Source of the DNA: Streptomyces sp. P9-A2
GTDB taxonomy: Bacteria; Actinomycetota; Actinomycetes; Streptomycetales; Streptomycetaceae
Reading direction: 5' to 3'
Assembly: GCF_036634175.1 (NCBI RefSeq)
Contig: NZ_JAZIFX010000001.1
Span: forward strand, 7,254,001-7,318,000
Length of the DNA: 64,000 nt
The translations under genes and the position numbers were made by a program. A model generated the notes under the pieces. It saw only the letters and a program-made list of their open reading frames with translations, was not told where the DNA came from and did not search any database. This document shows positions 7,306 through 15,876 of this stretch, in pieces (the stretch's first letter is position 1; every line of letters begins with the position of its first letter).

Positions 7306-8691
7306 TCACTTGCCCTTCGTGAGGATGGTGCGGGGGGTGAGCCGCAGTACGGCGGCGGCCGGGACGGCAGTGGCCAGCAGGCCCAGGCCGAGGCCGACGC
7401 CGCCCACGGTGGCCAGGGCCGCCAGGTCGAGGCGCACTTCGACGCTGTCGATGGGGTCGGCGTTCTCCACCGGCCGGTCGTCCGGGTCGATGCCCTGGTC
7501 GATGCCGGTGGTGCCGGGAGCCGGGGGCTGCCAGGAGTCGAGCTTGTGCCGGGCCGCGGCGGCCTCTCGGCCGAGCAGCGACTGGCTCGCGCTCTGGGTC
7601 AGGCTCTGGGTGAACAGGGAGCTCAGGCCGATGGCGAGGGCCGCGACCGCGACGATTTCCAGCGCCTGCTGGGCGATGAGCTTCCCCTTCTTCTCGCCCA
7701 TGGCCAGCAGTACGCCGTACTCCTTGCGGCGCTGCTTGACCGCGAGGTTGACGAGGAGGGCGAGGACGGCGGCGCCCGCGATGCCGATCAGCCACATCGC
7801 GACGGCGGCCGTGGAACTGATGCTGTCCAGCGGGCCCGTCATCTGCCGGATCGCCTTGTCGTTCGTGGTCAGCGTGAACCCGTCGAGCGCGGAACCCGCG
7901 ATCCGTTCGGCCTCCTCCTTGAACCTCCCCAGGTCGTCGGCGTCGGAGAGGAGGAAGGTCGCCTTCCTGACCTGCAGGGACTCGTCCGCGGGGGCGTTGA
8001 GCCGGGCGAATCCGCCCACGGACGCGTACAGCATGTTGGCCGGGTTGACGAAGTGCTCCGGCTCGGGCTCGGAACTGGGGCGCGGATCCCGGTAGATACC
8101 GGCCACCGTGAAATCCGCCGTGGCCTTGCCCTCGTTCGCGCCCAGGGTGATCTTGTCGCCGGTCTTGAGGCCGTTCTTCCGGGCCAGCCGCTCCTCGACC
8201 AGCAGCAGGTGCTCGTCCTTGTCGGCGGCGGTGAGGTGGGCTCCGGACAGGAGCTCGAAGTTGCCGCTGCGGAAGTCGGGCAGCAGCGCGGAGTCGAGGA
8301 CTCCGGTGGTGGGGGTGCCACCGGGCCCCATGCCCGAGGCCGCGGCGTCCACGCCCTCGGTCACCAGCTGGGTGCCGCCCTTGAGGACGCCCCGGTCGAA
8401 CATGGAGTAGTTGTATTTCTGGACCAGCGGGGAGGTGCCCAGCTCGTCCACCGCCGTGGCGCTGATCTGAGGGGCCACGCCACCGCCGGCGCTCAGGTCT
8501 TCCAGGTCCATCTCCAGGTTGACCTCGGCACCCACGGAGCGCTTGGCCTCGTTCTTGGCCTGGGCCGTCGCGTCCTTGATCATTACGCCGGCCAGCACCA
8601 TCACGGAGATGACGAGGAAGGTGCACAGGGTGATCAGGGTCCTGCCCCTGCGGGACCACAGGCTGAGCCCTGCCCGTTTGACGAAGTTCAT
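7306..8691 (-). CDS. FtsX-like ABC transporter permease (second of pair)
   Basis: A 461-aa protein with one N-terminal membrane helix after MNFVKRAGLSLWSRRGRTLI, then a large extracytoplasmic MacB-type domain of about 240 residues. Three C-terminal helices follow, near AAVAMWLIGIAGAAVLALLV, EIVAVAALAIGLSSLF and GGVGLGLGLLATAVPAAAVL. The MNF start is preferred over an ATG six codons upstream because the paralogue begins identically (MNFVKRAGMSLRARKARTAA). It lies between the other permease and the ATPase, eight bases from the latter. It probably forms a heterodimeric channel with its neighbour. Confidence 0.9.
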   Translation of the reverse strand: MNFVKRAGLSLWSRRGRTLITLCTFLVISVMVLAGVMIKDATAQAKNEAKRSVGAEVNLEMDLEDLSAGGGVAPQISATAVDELGTSPLVQKYNYSMFDRGVLKGGTQLVTEGVDAAASGMGPGGTPTTGVLDSALLPDFRSGNFELLSGAHLTAADKDEHLLLVEERLARKNGLKTGDKITLGANEGKATADFTVAGIYRDPRPSSEPEPEHFVNPANMLYASVGGFARLNAPADESLQVRKATFLLSDADDLGRFKEEAERIAGSALDGFTLTTNDKAIRQMTGPLDSISSTAAVAMWLIGIAGAAVLALLVNLAVKQRRKEYGVLLAMGEKKGKLIAQQALEIVAVAALAIGLSSLFTQSLTQSASQSLLGREAAAARHKLDSWQPPAPGTTGIDQGIDPDDRPVENADPIDSVEVRLDLAALATVGGVGLGLGLLATAVPAAAVLRLTPRTILTKGK

Positions 8692-8720
8692 ATCGGTCGG
8701 CTCTCTCATTCCGTATCGGT

Positions 8721-8765
8721 TGTTCCGTAGCGGTCGTTCTGTAGCGGTCGTTCTGTAGCGGTGCG
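8721..8765. repeat. Short 14-bp tandem repeat between permease genes
   Basis: GTAGCGGTCGTTCT recurs with slight variation about three times in the 78-bp gap between the two permease genes. It is close enough to the downstream start to influence translation, but its role is unknown. Confidence 0.6.
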
Positions 8766-8769
8766 GTGC

Positions 8770-10077
8770 TTATTCGCTGTCGGTGAGGAGGGAGCGGGGG
8801 TGGAGGCGGAGGATCCCGATGCCGGGGACGACGGTGGAGACCAGGGAGATTCCGAGGCCGATGCCGGCGACCTTGCCGAGATCGGAGGGCTCGACGCGCA
8901 TCACGGACGAGTCGGACGAGTCGGACGAGTCGGCCGGGGTGTCCGGGGAGCCGGCCCTCGGGGAGAGGGCGGGGTCCTGGCGGGCGAGCAACGCGTCGCC
9001 CGCCTGCTGGACGGCGACGTGACCGGCCAGGGCGGCGACGGCCACGGCCGGCAGGCCGACCGCGGCCACTTCCACGGCGTGCTGGCCGATGAGCTTCCAC
9101 TTCTTCTCGCCCAGCGACAGAAGCACCCCGAGCTCGTCGCGGCGCTCCCGGATCTGCAGCATCACGAGGAGCCCCAGAATCAGCGCACCGGCCACGGCGG
9201 TGAGCCAGACGATCAGCCCGGCGAAGGTCCCGGCCCGCTGGATCGGACGGACCTGGTCCCTGTACGCCTTGTCGTTGACGCGGAAGTCGAACGACCCACC
9301 GCCGAGGAGCCGCCGGGCCTCGGCGTGCAGCTGCTCGGCCTGTTCCGGGGAGCCGATCCTGAAGACGGCTTCGGCGAGGTCCGCCGTGCCGGGGCTCAGC
9401 CGCTGCACCGTGCGGACCGGTACGTAGAGCACGTTGCCGGGCAGCTGGTGCGGCGGCACCCACCTCGACGGGTCCGGCGTCGAGTCCCGGTAGATCCCGA
9501 CGACCGTGAGCGGCACGGTGCGCTTTCCGTCGGCCGACCGCACGCGAAGGGTGTCGCCGGCCTTGAGCCCGTTCTTCTCGGCCAGCCGCTGCTCCACCAC
9601 GGCGACCCCGCGGCCGGCGTCCTCGGGGGTGATCCCACGCCCCGCCGTGATCTTGCTCGAGCCGTACGAGAAAGGCAGCAGCAGGCCCGAGTCACGCACG
9701 CCGTTCAATGCCAGGGGAGGCGGTGTCTTGAGAGGCGGTGTCTTTGCCCCGGTGCGGTCGCCGCCCGGCCCCGGGGCGTCGGACTCCAGCGGCTCGAGGC
9801 CGCGGGCCCCGGCCTCGAGCGGGAGCCGCGGGTTGTACCGGTGCACCTGCGGGGACGAACCGAGCCGGTCCGCCAGCGCCGGAGTGAGGCCCTCGCCCTT
9901 CAGCGTCACATCGACGCCGATGGTCCGCTGCGCCTCCGCCTCCTGGCGGGCGGTGGCGCCCTGCAGCAGGAAGCCGCCCAGCAGCAGGGTGCAGATGACG
10001 ACGAAGATGCCCAGCAGAGCGGCGGTCCTGGCTTTCCTGGCACGCAGGCTCATGCCCGCGCGCTTGACGAAGTTCAT
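8770..10077 (-). CDS. FtsX-like ABC transporter permease (first of pair)
   Basis: A 435-aa paralogue of the next permease. It has an N-terminal helix (TAALLGIFVVICTLLLGGFL), a large outer domain (about 45-270) and three C-terminal helices near FAGLIVWLTAVAGALILGLL, VEVAAVGLPAVAVAALAG and GIGLGISLVSTVVPGIGILR. A run of Asp/Ser (DSSDSSDSS) lies in the loop before the last helix. It starts the exporter operon and is transcribed away from the two-component system 164 bases upstream. That arrangement is classic for a response regulator that switches on its own exporter. Confidence 0.9.
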   Translation of the reverse strand: MNFVKRAGMSLRARKARTAALLGIFVVICTLLLGGFLLQGATARQEAEAQRTIGVDVTLKGEGLTPALADRLGSSPQVHRYNPRLPLEAGARGLEPLESDAPGPGGDRTGAKTPPLKTPPPLALNGVRDSGLLLPFSYGSSKITAGRGITPEDAGRGVAVVEQRLAEKNGLKAGDTLRVRSADGKRTVPLTVVGIYRDSTPDPSRWVPPHQLPGNVLYVPVRTVQRLSPGTADLAEAVFRIGSPEQAEQLHAEARRLLGGGSFDFRVNDKAYRDQVRPIQRAGTFAGLIVWLTAVAGALILGLLVMLQIRERRDELGVLLSLGEKKWKLIGQHAVEVAAVGLPAVAVAALAGHVAVQQAGDALLARQDPALSPRAGSPDTPADSSDSSDSSVMRVEPSDLGKVAGIGLGISLVSTVVPGIGILRLHPRSLLTDSE

Positions 10078-10241
10078 GGCCGCAACAGAAGCAGGGCGCC
10101 CTTTGCGGCGGGATAAGCGCGTTACGGCGGCGTAAGGACGCCGGCCCCACGATGCCGGTCCCCGCGACGGTCGGGAGTCGGGAACATGCCGCTCCGCCGT
10201 CCTTATCCCCCTGCAATGCCGTGCCGGGTTTCATGGGGCCC

Positions 10242-10904
10242 ATGAGAGTTCTGTTGGCCGAGGACCACCGCGTTCTCGCCCGTACGATCGCCACCGGTCT
10301 GCGCCGGCAGGCGATGGCCGTCGACCTCGCGGTCTCCGGGGACGAGGCCGAGCGGATGTGCCTGCTCACCGACTACGACGTGCTGATCCTCGACCGCGAC
10401 CTGCCGGTCATGACCGGCGACGAGGTGTGCCGACGGCTGCGCGAACTCACCGACCCGCCGCGGATCCTGATGCTGACCGCGGCCGGCGAGATCACGGACA
10501 AGGTCTACGGGCTCACCGCTCTCGGCGCCGACGACTACCTGACCAAGCCCTTCGACTTCGCCGAACTGGTCGCCCGGATACGGACGCTCAGCCGCCGCAC
10601 GCCCAAGGCGCCACGGGTGGCGCTACGACATGAGGGCATCACCCTGGACCGGGCGCGGCACGAGGTGTCCGTGGACGGCCGGCCCCTGGAACTGACACCC
10701 AAGGAGTTCGCGGTCCTGCACCTGCTGATGGAGGCACGAGGGGCGGCGGTGCCGCACGACGCACTCGTGCGTACCGTCTGGGACGAGAACCTCGACCCGC
10801 GCACCAACGCGGTGAGGGTCGCCATCAGCCGGCTGCGCCGCAAACTGGGCGACCCCGGCCTCATCACCGTGGACAAGGGGCGGGGATACCGGCTGTGCGA
10901 CTGA
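10242..10904 (+). CDS. OmpR/PhoB-family response regulator
   Basis: A 220-aa regulator. The receiver domain (1-115) shows the acidic pair E7-D8, the phosphoacceptor D51 in LILDRDLPVMTG, T in MLTAAG and K in YLTKPFDFAEL. The C-terminal winged helix (about 128-220) has LELTPKEFAVLHLLMEARGA and TNAVRVAISRLRRKLGDP, then GRGYRL. The start MRVLLAED was chosen as the family-standard N-terminus; the longer frame from 10152 lacks any domain. It overlaps the kinase gene by ten bases. It is divergent from the FtsX/MacB exporter, its probable target. Confidence 0.93.
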   Translation: MRVLLAEDHRVLARTIATGLRRQAMAVDLAVSGDEAERMCLLTDYDVLILDRDLPVMTGDEVCRRLRELTDPPRILMLTAAGEITDKVYGLTALGADDYLTKPFDFAELVARIRTLSRRTPKAPRVALRHEGITLDRARHEVSVDGRPLELTPKEFAVLHLLMEARGAAVPHDALVRTVWDENLDPRTNAVRVAISRLRRKLGDPGLITVDKGRGYRLCD

Positions 10905-12109
10905 ACCCGCGGACGCTGCTGCGGGGCATGCCGTTCCGTGCCCGGCTGGCCCTGGCCTTCTCCGCGCTCTTCCTGCTGACGGGCACGGCGCTGCTGACCT
11001 TCGTGGTGCTGCTCGCGCGCTACGGGACGGCCCGGCAGGTCGAAGCGATCGAGATCACCAAGATCGACGCGCCGAGCGGCAGCGAGTTCTCCGGCGAGTC
11101 CTCCGGAGGGTACGCGCAGCCCACGGACCCTCAGGGAACTTTTCCGCCGCCGGGCACGACCGGCGACGGCATCGCCTTCGTCCGCCAGATCGACCAGACC
11201 GTACAGGCGGTGCAGGACACCGCCCTGCGGCAGATGGTCCTCTGGTCGGCCGTCGGCCTGCTCGTCACGACACTGCTGGCCGGACTGCTCGGCCGGTGGC
11301 TGGCCGGGCGGGCACTCAGGCCGGTCGCCGCGATGACGGAGACCACCCGCCGGATCAGCGAGCACAACCTGCACCAGAGGCTGGCGCTCACCGGCCCCGA
11401 CGACGAACTCCACCGCCTCGCCGACACCTTCGACACCATGCTCGACCGGCTGGAGAAATCGTTCGAGAGCCAGCGGCGCTTCGTCGCCAACGCCTCCCAC
11501 GAACTCAGGACACCCCTCGCGGTCCAGCGCACCAGCCTGGAGGTCGGCCTCGCCGACCCCCTCCCCGACGGCCTCGCCGAAGTACGCGAGGACCTCCTCA
11601 CCGCCAACCGCGAGGCCGAGCAGCTGATCACCGCACTGCTGCTGCTCGCCCGCAGCGACCGCGGCCTGGAGGAGACCGAGACCGTGGACCTGTCGGCCGC
11701 GGCCCGGCTGGTGGCGGCCGAACTCGCCCCACAGGCCGAGGAAGGCCGAGTGGACGTGGCCGTGACGTCGGACCGGCCGCTGACCGTCCTGGGCGATCCG
11801 CTGCTGCTGCGCCACCTGCTGACCAACCTCATCCGCAACGCCATCCAGTACAACCACCCCGGCGGCCGGGTCCGGGTACGGCTCGAAGGCCACACGCTGA
11901 CCGTGACCAACACCGGGCCCCCCGTGCCCGCCGACCGGATACCGGACCTCTTCGAGCCCTTCCGCCGTCTCACCCAGGACCGCGTCGGCACCACCGGCCA
12001 CGGGCTCGGCCTCGCCATCGTCCGCTCCATCGCCGAGGCCCACGGAACCGAGGCGACGGCCGAACCCGGCCGGCCGGGCGGCCTCACCGTCACCGTCCGC
12101 TTCCCCTGA
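10895..12109 (+). CDS. Sensor histidine kinase
   Basis: A 404-aa membrane kinase. The first helix is about residues 15-41 (LALAFSALFLLTGTALLTFV), followed by a short Ser/Gly-rich sensor loop and a second helix about 114-135. A HAMP domain (about 136-190) precedes HisKA, with the phosphorylated His202 in ANASHELRTPLA. The ATPase domain has N-box NLIRNAIQYN and G-box GTTGHGLGLAIVRSIAEAHG. The small extracytoplasmic loop suggests membrane-proximal sensing, as in bacitracin- or peptide-responsive kinases paired with FtsX exporters. An internal ATG at 10928 is an alternative start. Confidence 0.92.
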   Translation: MRLNPRTLLRGMPFRARLALAFSALFLLTGTALLTFVVLLARYGTARQVEAIEITKIDAPSGSEFSGESSGGYAQPTDPQGTFPPPGTTGDGIAFVRQIDQTVQAVQDTALRQMVLWSAVGLLVTTLLAGLLGRWLAGRALRPVAAMTETTRRISEHNLHQRLALTGPDDELHRLADTFDTMLDRLEKSFESQRRFVANASHELRTPLAVQRTSLEVGLADPLPDGLAEVREDLLTANREAEQLITALLLLARSDRGLEETETVDLSAAARLVAAELAPQAEEGRVDVAVTSDRPLTVLGDPLLLRHLLTNLIRNAIQYNHPGGRVRVRLEGHTLTVTNTGPPVPADRIPDLFEPFRRLTQDRVGTTGHGLGLAIVRSIAEAHGTEATAEPGRPGGLTVTVRFP

Positions 12110-12309
12110 CGCATGACGTGGCCCCGCGCCGATGCGGTCCGACCGCACGCCCGACCACTCAAATCCGTACGGCGAGTTACGCCGGGGGCCGCGCCGCGCG
12201 TCGCGATGTGCCCGGCGGGCCCCGGTGCGGCCGCCATCGTGTCGAGGACGTACGGCAGCAGCCCGGCGTCCAAGCCGTGCGGTTGCCCGGTGAGGGCGCC
12301 GGCCGGGTA

Positions 12310-12343
12310 CGGGATCTGTCTTTCTGCGGGATCTGTCTTTCTG
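12310..12343. repeat. 17-bp direct duplication
   Basis: CGGGATCTGTCTTTCTG occurs twice in tandem, about 140 bases before a Tat-signal gene start. It could be part of a promoter region or a chance duplication. Confidence 0.6.
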
Positions 12344-12481
12344 ACGTTGCACAGACTCTTCAGCTGTGGGCCCGCTCATGGCAGTCCGAGCCGAGAACCT
12401 CTGGCAGACAACGCTGTCAGGCACTGTCCGTCAGGCGCTCGGGCAGCCCTGTCCACTCGTTCTCGCAGAAGGAGTACCCGC

Positions 12482-12640
12482 ATGCCCCTCGATCGTCGGC
12501 GGCTTCTTCACAGCGGCGCTGCGGCCCTGGGCGCGGTGGCCCTGAGCGGTGCGGTGCCGCCCGGCGCGGCCGCACGCGTGAGTGCACCGGGCGGCCCTTT
12601 GGGCCGGGGGTGTCCCGGCGCACCGCCGAACGGTACGTGA
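12482..12640 (+). pseudogene. Orphan 5' end of a Tat-secreted protein
   Basis: A strong ribosome binding site (GAAGGAG, eight bases upstream) leads into MPLDRRRLLHSGAAALGAVA followed by LSGAVPPGAAARVSA. This is a textbook twin-arginine signal peptide with an AxA-type cleavage site. The frame stops after 52 codons with no mature domain, and the next recognisable DNA belongs to a different gene on the other strand. The body of the secreted protein appears to have been deleted. The original function cannot be told from the signal alone. Confidence 0.6.
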
Positions 12641-12700
12641 AGGGTGCGAAAGGGAACCGCGGGTGCCGGGTCCGGGCGCCGGCCCGGACCCGGTGTCACC

Positions 12701-13129
12701 TCAGCGACGTACCCGGGCGTGGGCCGCGGCGAGGTGCCCGCCCACCTCGGCGGTGCTGATGAGGACCGCCGTGTTGGCCTGGGCGGTGCGGCCTCCGGTC
12801 GCCTTGTTCACGGCACGCATCAGGTACTTGGTGATCGAGCTGCCCCTGACGCCGTCGCGTTCGGCGGCGGCCAGGGCCTCCTGCACGGCAGCCTCGGCCA
12901 CGGCGCTGTCGACGGCGTCCTCGGCGCGCGGGGGCGTGGTGATGACGACCGCGCTGTTGTTGCCCGCCGCCCAGTGGTTCTCCACCACGCGGGCGATCAC
13001 CTCCGGTTCGTCGATGCGGTGCGGGCTGCGGATTCCGCTGGAGGCGCAGTAGAAGGCCGGGAAGCCGTCCGAGCGGTACGACACCAGCGGTACGCACTGT
13101 GTCTCCAGATACTCCGTCGTCAGGTTCAG
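12701..13129 (-). pseudogene. Pseudouridine-5'-phosphate glycosidase-like gene, 5'-truncated
   Basis: The frame encodes LTTEYLETQCVPLVSYRSDG followed by FPAFYCASSGIRSPHRIDEP, TTPPRAEDA, SSITKYLMRAVNKATGGRTA and QANTAVLISTAEVGGHLAAA. This is the C-terminal half of the PsuG/IndA/MinB-type fold. These enzymes form or break C-glycosidic bonds between ribose 5-phosphate and a base. The N-terminal half, with the catalytic Lys region, is gone. Upstream in this frame the sequence is the out-of-frame NRPS gene. The join lies near 13125-13135, so a deletion fused the two genes. Confidence 0.8.
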
Positions 13130-13491
13130 CTGGTGCGGCTGTCCTCGATCAGGTGGCGCAGCCGGGCCTCGGGGTACTCCGGGGACAGCGGCAGATAGGC
13201 GCCCCCCGCGAAGAGGATCCCCCATGCTCCGGCCAGCAGGTCGGCCGAGGGCTCGGCGTACAGGCCCACGCAGGTGTCGGGCCCCACACCGAGGGAACGC
13301 AGGCGGGTGGCCATGCGTGCGGCGGCAGCGACCAACTGCCCGTAGGTCAAGTCCGGTCCGTCGCCGGTGACCGCGATGACGTCGGGACGTGTCCTGGCCT
13401 GCTGGAGCAGAAGGTCGGGCAGGCAGACCCCGCTGCCCGGACGGGGCGGTAACTCCGAAGCCCGGTCCGCGGTCGACATCGTGCTGATCAC
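13126..13491 (-). pseudogene. NRPS adenylation domain, N-terminal stub (indigoidine-synthetase type)
   Basis: The frame starts at GTG 13491 with a GTGA overlap to the uracil phosphoribosyltransferase stop. It encodes PDLLLQQARTRPDVIAVTGD then GPDLTYGQLVAAAARMATRL and GAWGILFAGGAYLPLSPEYP, then EARLRHLIEDS. These are core motifs A1-A2 of an adenylation domain, closest in style to the N-terminus of indigoidine synthetases (BpsA/IndC). It stops after about 121 codons, where a full synthetase would have over 1200. It cannot be functional. The missing remainder and the start of the glycosidase gene were removed by one deletion. Confidence 0.82.
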
Positions 13492-14156
13492 TTGGCCCCC
13501 GTGTCGGTCGTGCCGAAATAGCGGTCTCCGAAGTCGCCGATGCCGGGGACCATGAACGCGTGTTCGTTGAGACGTTCCTCGATGGACGAGGTGACGATCT
13601 TCACCAGTGGATGGGCGTTCTGGACGCTGGTGATGCCCTCCGGTGCGGCCAGGAAGTCGATGAGGACGATGTTCTCCTCGCGCACCCCGGCCCCGGTCAG
13701 CACCTCGATCGCCGCATTCGCCGAGCCGCCGGTGGCCAGCATGGGTTCCAGCAGCAGTACATGGCGCTCGGCGATGTCGGCAGGCAGGTGGGAGTAGTAC
13801 AGACGCGGCATCTTGGTCCGCTTGTCGCGCTGGATGAGGATCTTGCCGATGCGGATGCCCGGGTGGATGTCCCGCAGCTCCGCCTCCATGCTCTCCCCGG
13901 CACGGATGACCGGCACCGCGCACACCTTCACCGCGAATCTGAGACCGTGGTAGGTGGCGCCGACCGGTGTGGTCACCTCGTGCCCGGTGAAGGGGAGCTG
14001 GTCGAGTCCCGCTTCGAGAAGCAGTCGGATGATGCGGCGTGAGTAGTGGACGAAGTCCGCCCGCCGGGCATCACGGTCTCTGACGACCGTGTGCAACGCG
14101 CGTAGTTGATTGGTTTGCGGAAGTAAGTGCACATTTTTGTAAGGGAGTTGCGACAT
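13488..14156 (-). CDS. Uracil phosphoribosyltransferase (eukaryote-like UPRT)
   Basis: A 222-aa enzyme converting uracil and PRPP to UMP. The PRPP loop is LLLEPMLATGGSANAAIEVL, and VPVIRAGESM and the C-terminal FMVPGIGDFGDRYFGT are UPRT hallmarks. The sequence style (IGKILIQRDKRTKMPRLYYS) is nearer to fungal/plant-type UPRT than to the usual bacterial Upp. That suggests a specialised copy rather than the housekeeping salvage enzyme. It is embedded in the indigoidine/minimycin-type operon, where UPRT-like genes may serve precursor supply or self-protection. It overlaps the NRPS stub start by four bases. Confidence 0.9.
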   Translation of the reverse strand: MSQLPYKNVHLLPQTNQLRALHTVVRDRDARRADFVHYSRRIIRLLLEAGLDQLPFTGHEVTTPVGATYHGLRFAVKVCAVPVIRAGESMEAELRDIHPGIRIGKILIQRDKRTKMPRLYYSHLPADIAERHVLLLEPMLATGGSANAAIEVLTGAGVREENIVLIDFLAAPEGITSVQNAHPLVKIVTSSIEERLNEHAFMVPGIGDFGDRYFGTTDTGAK

Positions 14157-14221
14157 GGATGGTGCTCCTCCTGTACCCGTGTGCCGGCTCTGCCTTGTCT
14201 GGAGGTGGGGCCCCGGCCGGT

Positions 14222-15427
14222 CTATTCCGTGGGCGGTTTCTCGAAGGTGGGAGGCAACTCGGGGGTCGCGGTGAACTGTGCGGCCGCGACCCGGTATGCG
14301 GAGCGGTGGCCGCTGCGCTCCCAGACACGGCGCAGCACGTGGGCGAGCTTCGGATTGTGCTCCTCCTCCAGCACCGCCCTGGCGACGATCGTGCGCCAGT
14401 CCTCCTGGCAGGCGGACTCGGCGTCGACGGCGGAGCGGAAGAGGTCATGCAGTGCCGCGAGCTTGTGGCGACGAGGGAAGTCCCCACCGGAGAAGACGAT
14501 GCCGAGCAGTCCGCTCCAGTAGCAGTGGACGGCGTGGCGCCGCAGGTCCGCGGGCAGTCGCTCGGCGATCTGCTCCACGGCGTGCAGGGAGGTGATCAGG
14601 TGGAGGAGAACGAAGTCCCCGGGCCGGGCCAGGTAGAGCAGTGTGACCGCGTAGTACAGCCGCTCCCAGTCGATCTCCGTGTCGTTGGCCCAGGCCGGTG
14701 TGGCGTTGATGAGCGGGTGCCCTTCGCCAAGCGTGCGCGCGATGTGGAACTGCAGCCCTGAGCGCAGGAGTTCGGGATGTATCCGGCCGTCCGCGACGGG
14801 CGAGGTGTCGGCCAGTACCTCGGCGACCCAGTGCCTGAGCTCGTCGCGGCGTTCGTCCCACTCTCCCGCGAGGCGCAGCAGCGAGTCGACCGGAGACGCG
14901 TCGTCGGTGGCCGGGTGGTCTGCCGCGCGTTCGGGGTGGCAGTCGACGTAGGTGAACGCCATGTACGCCAGGCCCTCGATCGCCATCCAGCGGCTGCCGA
15001 TGTCGAGCGCCCAGCCCAGGTGGATGGTGGCGTGGGTGAAGGCGCCGACCCAGCCGGGCAGCAGCACGGGCACGTAGCGGCGCGTGAGTTCGTCGAGACC
15101 GAGTGCCCGCTCCTGCCGGTCGAAGAAGTCGCAGTACGACCAGAAGCTGGTCCGTTGCCCGAGGTGTTCCCGCCAGTTGGCCTCTGTGATGGTGAACCGG
15201 TCGGGCTTCGGCGGTTCGAGGCCGAATCCGTAAGTGGTGAGCTTCGTGTAGTTGTCGTAGTAAGCCTTGATCTCGGAGCCCGGGACGCCCAGTCCGGCCA
15301 GTGCGACAACGGCGTGCTTGGCATGGTTGGTGAGGTGACCGTTGAACTCGATGTGGTACGAGCGGTCGTTCAGGAGGTCGTCGACGATTTCCCGGTCGAG
15401 GACCCGGTCTGCGAGCCGGTCGGACAT
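14222..15427 (-). CDS. DUF4243 / questin-oxidase-like protein
   Basis: A 401-aa protein starting MSDRLADRVLDREIVDDLLN. Features include FNGHLTNHAKHAVVALAGLG, the His-containing FTHATIHLGWALDIGSRWMA, and HLITSLHAVEQIAERL. These fit the DUF4243/questin oxidase family, in which fungal members cleave anthraquinone rings oxidatively. Bacterial homologues occur beside indigoidine-type NRPS genes, with no firmly established role. The start lies inside the upstream exporter gene (58-bp overlap), so translation is probably coupled. The gene looks intact even though its NRPS partner is destroyed. Confidence 0.75.
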   Translation of the reverse strand: MSDRLADRVLDREIVDDLLNDRSYHIEFNGHLTNHAKHAVVALAGLGVPGSEIKAYYDNYTKLTTYGFGLEPPKPDRFTITEANWREHLGQRTSFWSYCDFFDRQERALGLDELTRRYVPVLLPGWVGAFTHATIHLGWALDIGSRWMAIEGLAYMAFTYVDCHPERAADHPATDDASPVDSLLRLAGEWDERRDELRHWVAEVLADTSPVADGRIHPELLRSGLQFHIARTLGEGHPLINATPAWANDTEIDWERLYYAVTLLYLARPGDFVLLHLITSLHAVEQIAERLPADLRRHAVHCYWSGLLGIVFSGGDFPRRHKLAALHDLFRSAVDAESACQEDWRTIVARAVLEEEHNPKLAHVLRRVWERSGHRSAYRVAAAQFTATPELPPTFEKPPTE

Positions 15428-15873
15428 GATGGTGTTTCCTTCCTGTTCCTGCGGACCCATTCGGTCAGCCGAGGCAAGGAGAGCCCCAGGAGGACGAGGA
15501 CGACGCCGACGAGCCGGAGCGCGGACGGGAACGCCCGCTGCTCGATGCAGTCGATCGTGACCGCGGACAGCACCTGGCCGCTGATGACGAGCAGCGAGGC
15601 GTTCATCGCGCCGAGGCGGGGAAACACATGGCTGTTGACCGCCACGAAGAGGGCGCCGAACGCGCCGCCCAGGTAGGCGGCGAGTGGCGCGGACCCCGCC
15701 TTCGGCCAGCTGTACAGGGCGAACAGGACCACGGTCAGGAAGGCGAACCCGACGACGTGGTTCCACACGGAGGCTCTGAAGGCGCCGACGCGAGTGCTGA
15801 GCTGGCCGTTGACGGCACGGCTGGTGCCGATGAGCACACCGTTGACGAGCGCGAACAGGACGTACAGGAGCAC
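15370..15873 (-). CDS. DMT-superfamily (DUF606/YdcZ) membrane protein
   Basis: A 167-aa protein with five hydrophobic segments. The motif VNGVLIGTSRAVNGQLSTRV then GAFRASVWNHVVGFAFL is typical of DUF606 half-transporters. The last 20 residues (SCPTGSQTGSSTGKSSTTS) are hydrophilic and overlap the next gene. Such proteins act as pairs of five-helix units; the partner is the next gene upstream. A role in exporting the cluster product is inferred from position. Confidence 0.82.
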   Translation of the reverse strand: MLLYVLFALVNGVLIGTSRAVNGQLSTRVGAFRASVWNHVVGFAFLTVVLFALYSWPKAGSAPLAAYLGGAFGALFVAVNSHVFPRLGAMNASLLVISGQVLSAVTIDCIEQRAFPSALRLVGVVLVLLGLSLPRLTEWVRRNRKETPSCPTGSQTGSSTGKSSTTS

Positions 15874-15876
15874 GTC

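Noticed and set aside
6575..9463. A 962-codon open frame on the minus strand
   Set aside because: Only its last 240 codons are a protein (the ABC ATPase). The rest is the wrong frame of the FtsX-like permease genes and has the Arg/Pro/Gly-rich composition of a high-GC shadow.
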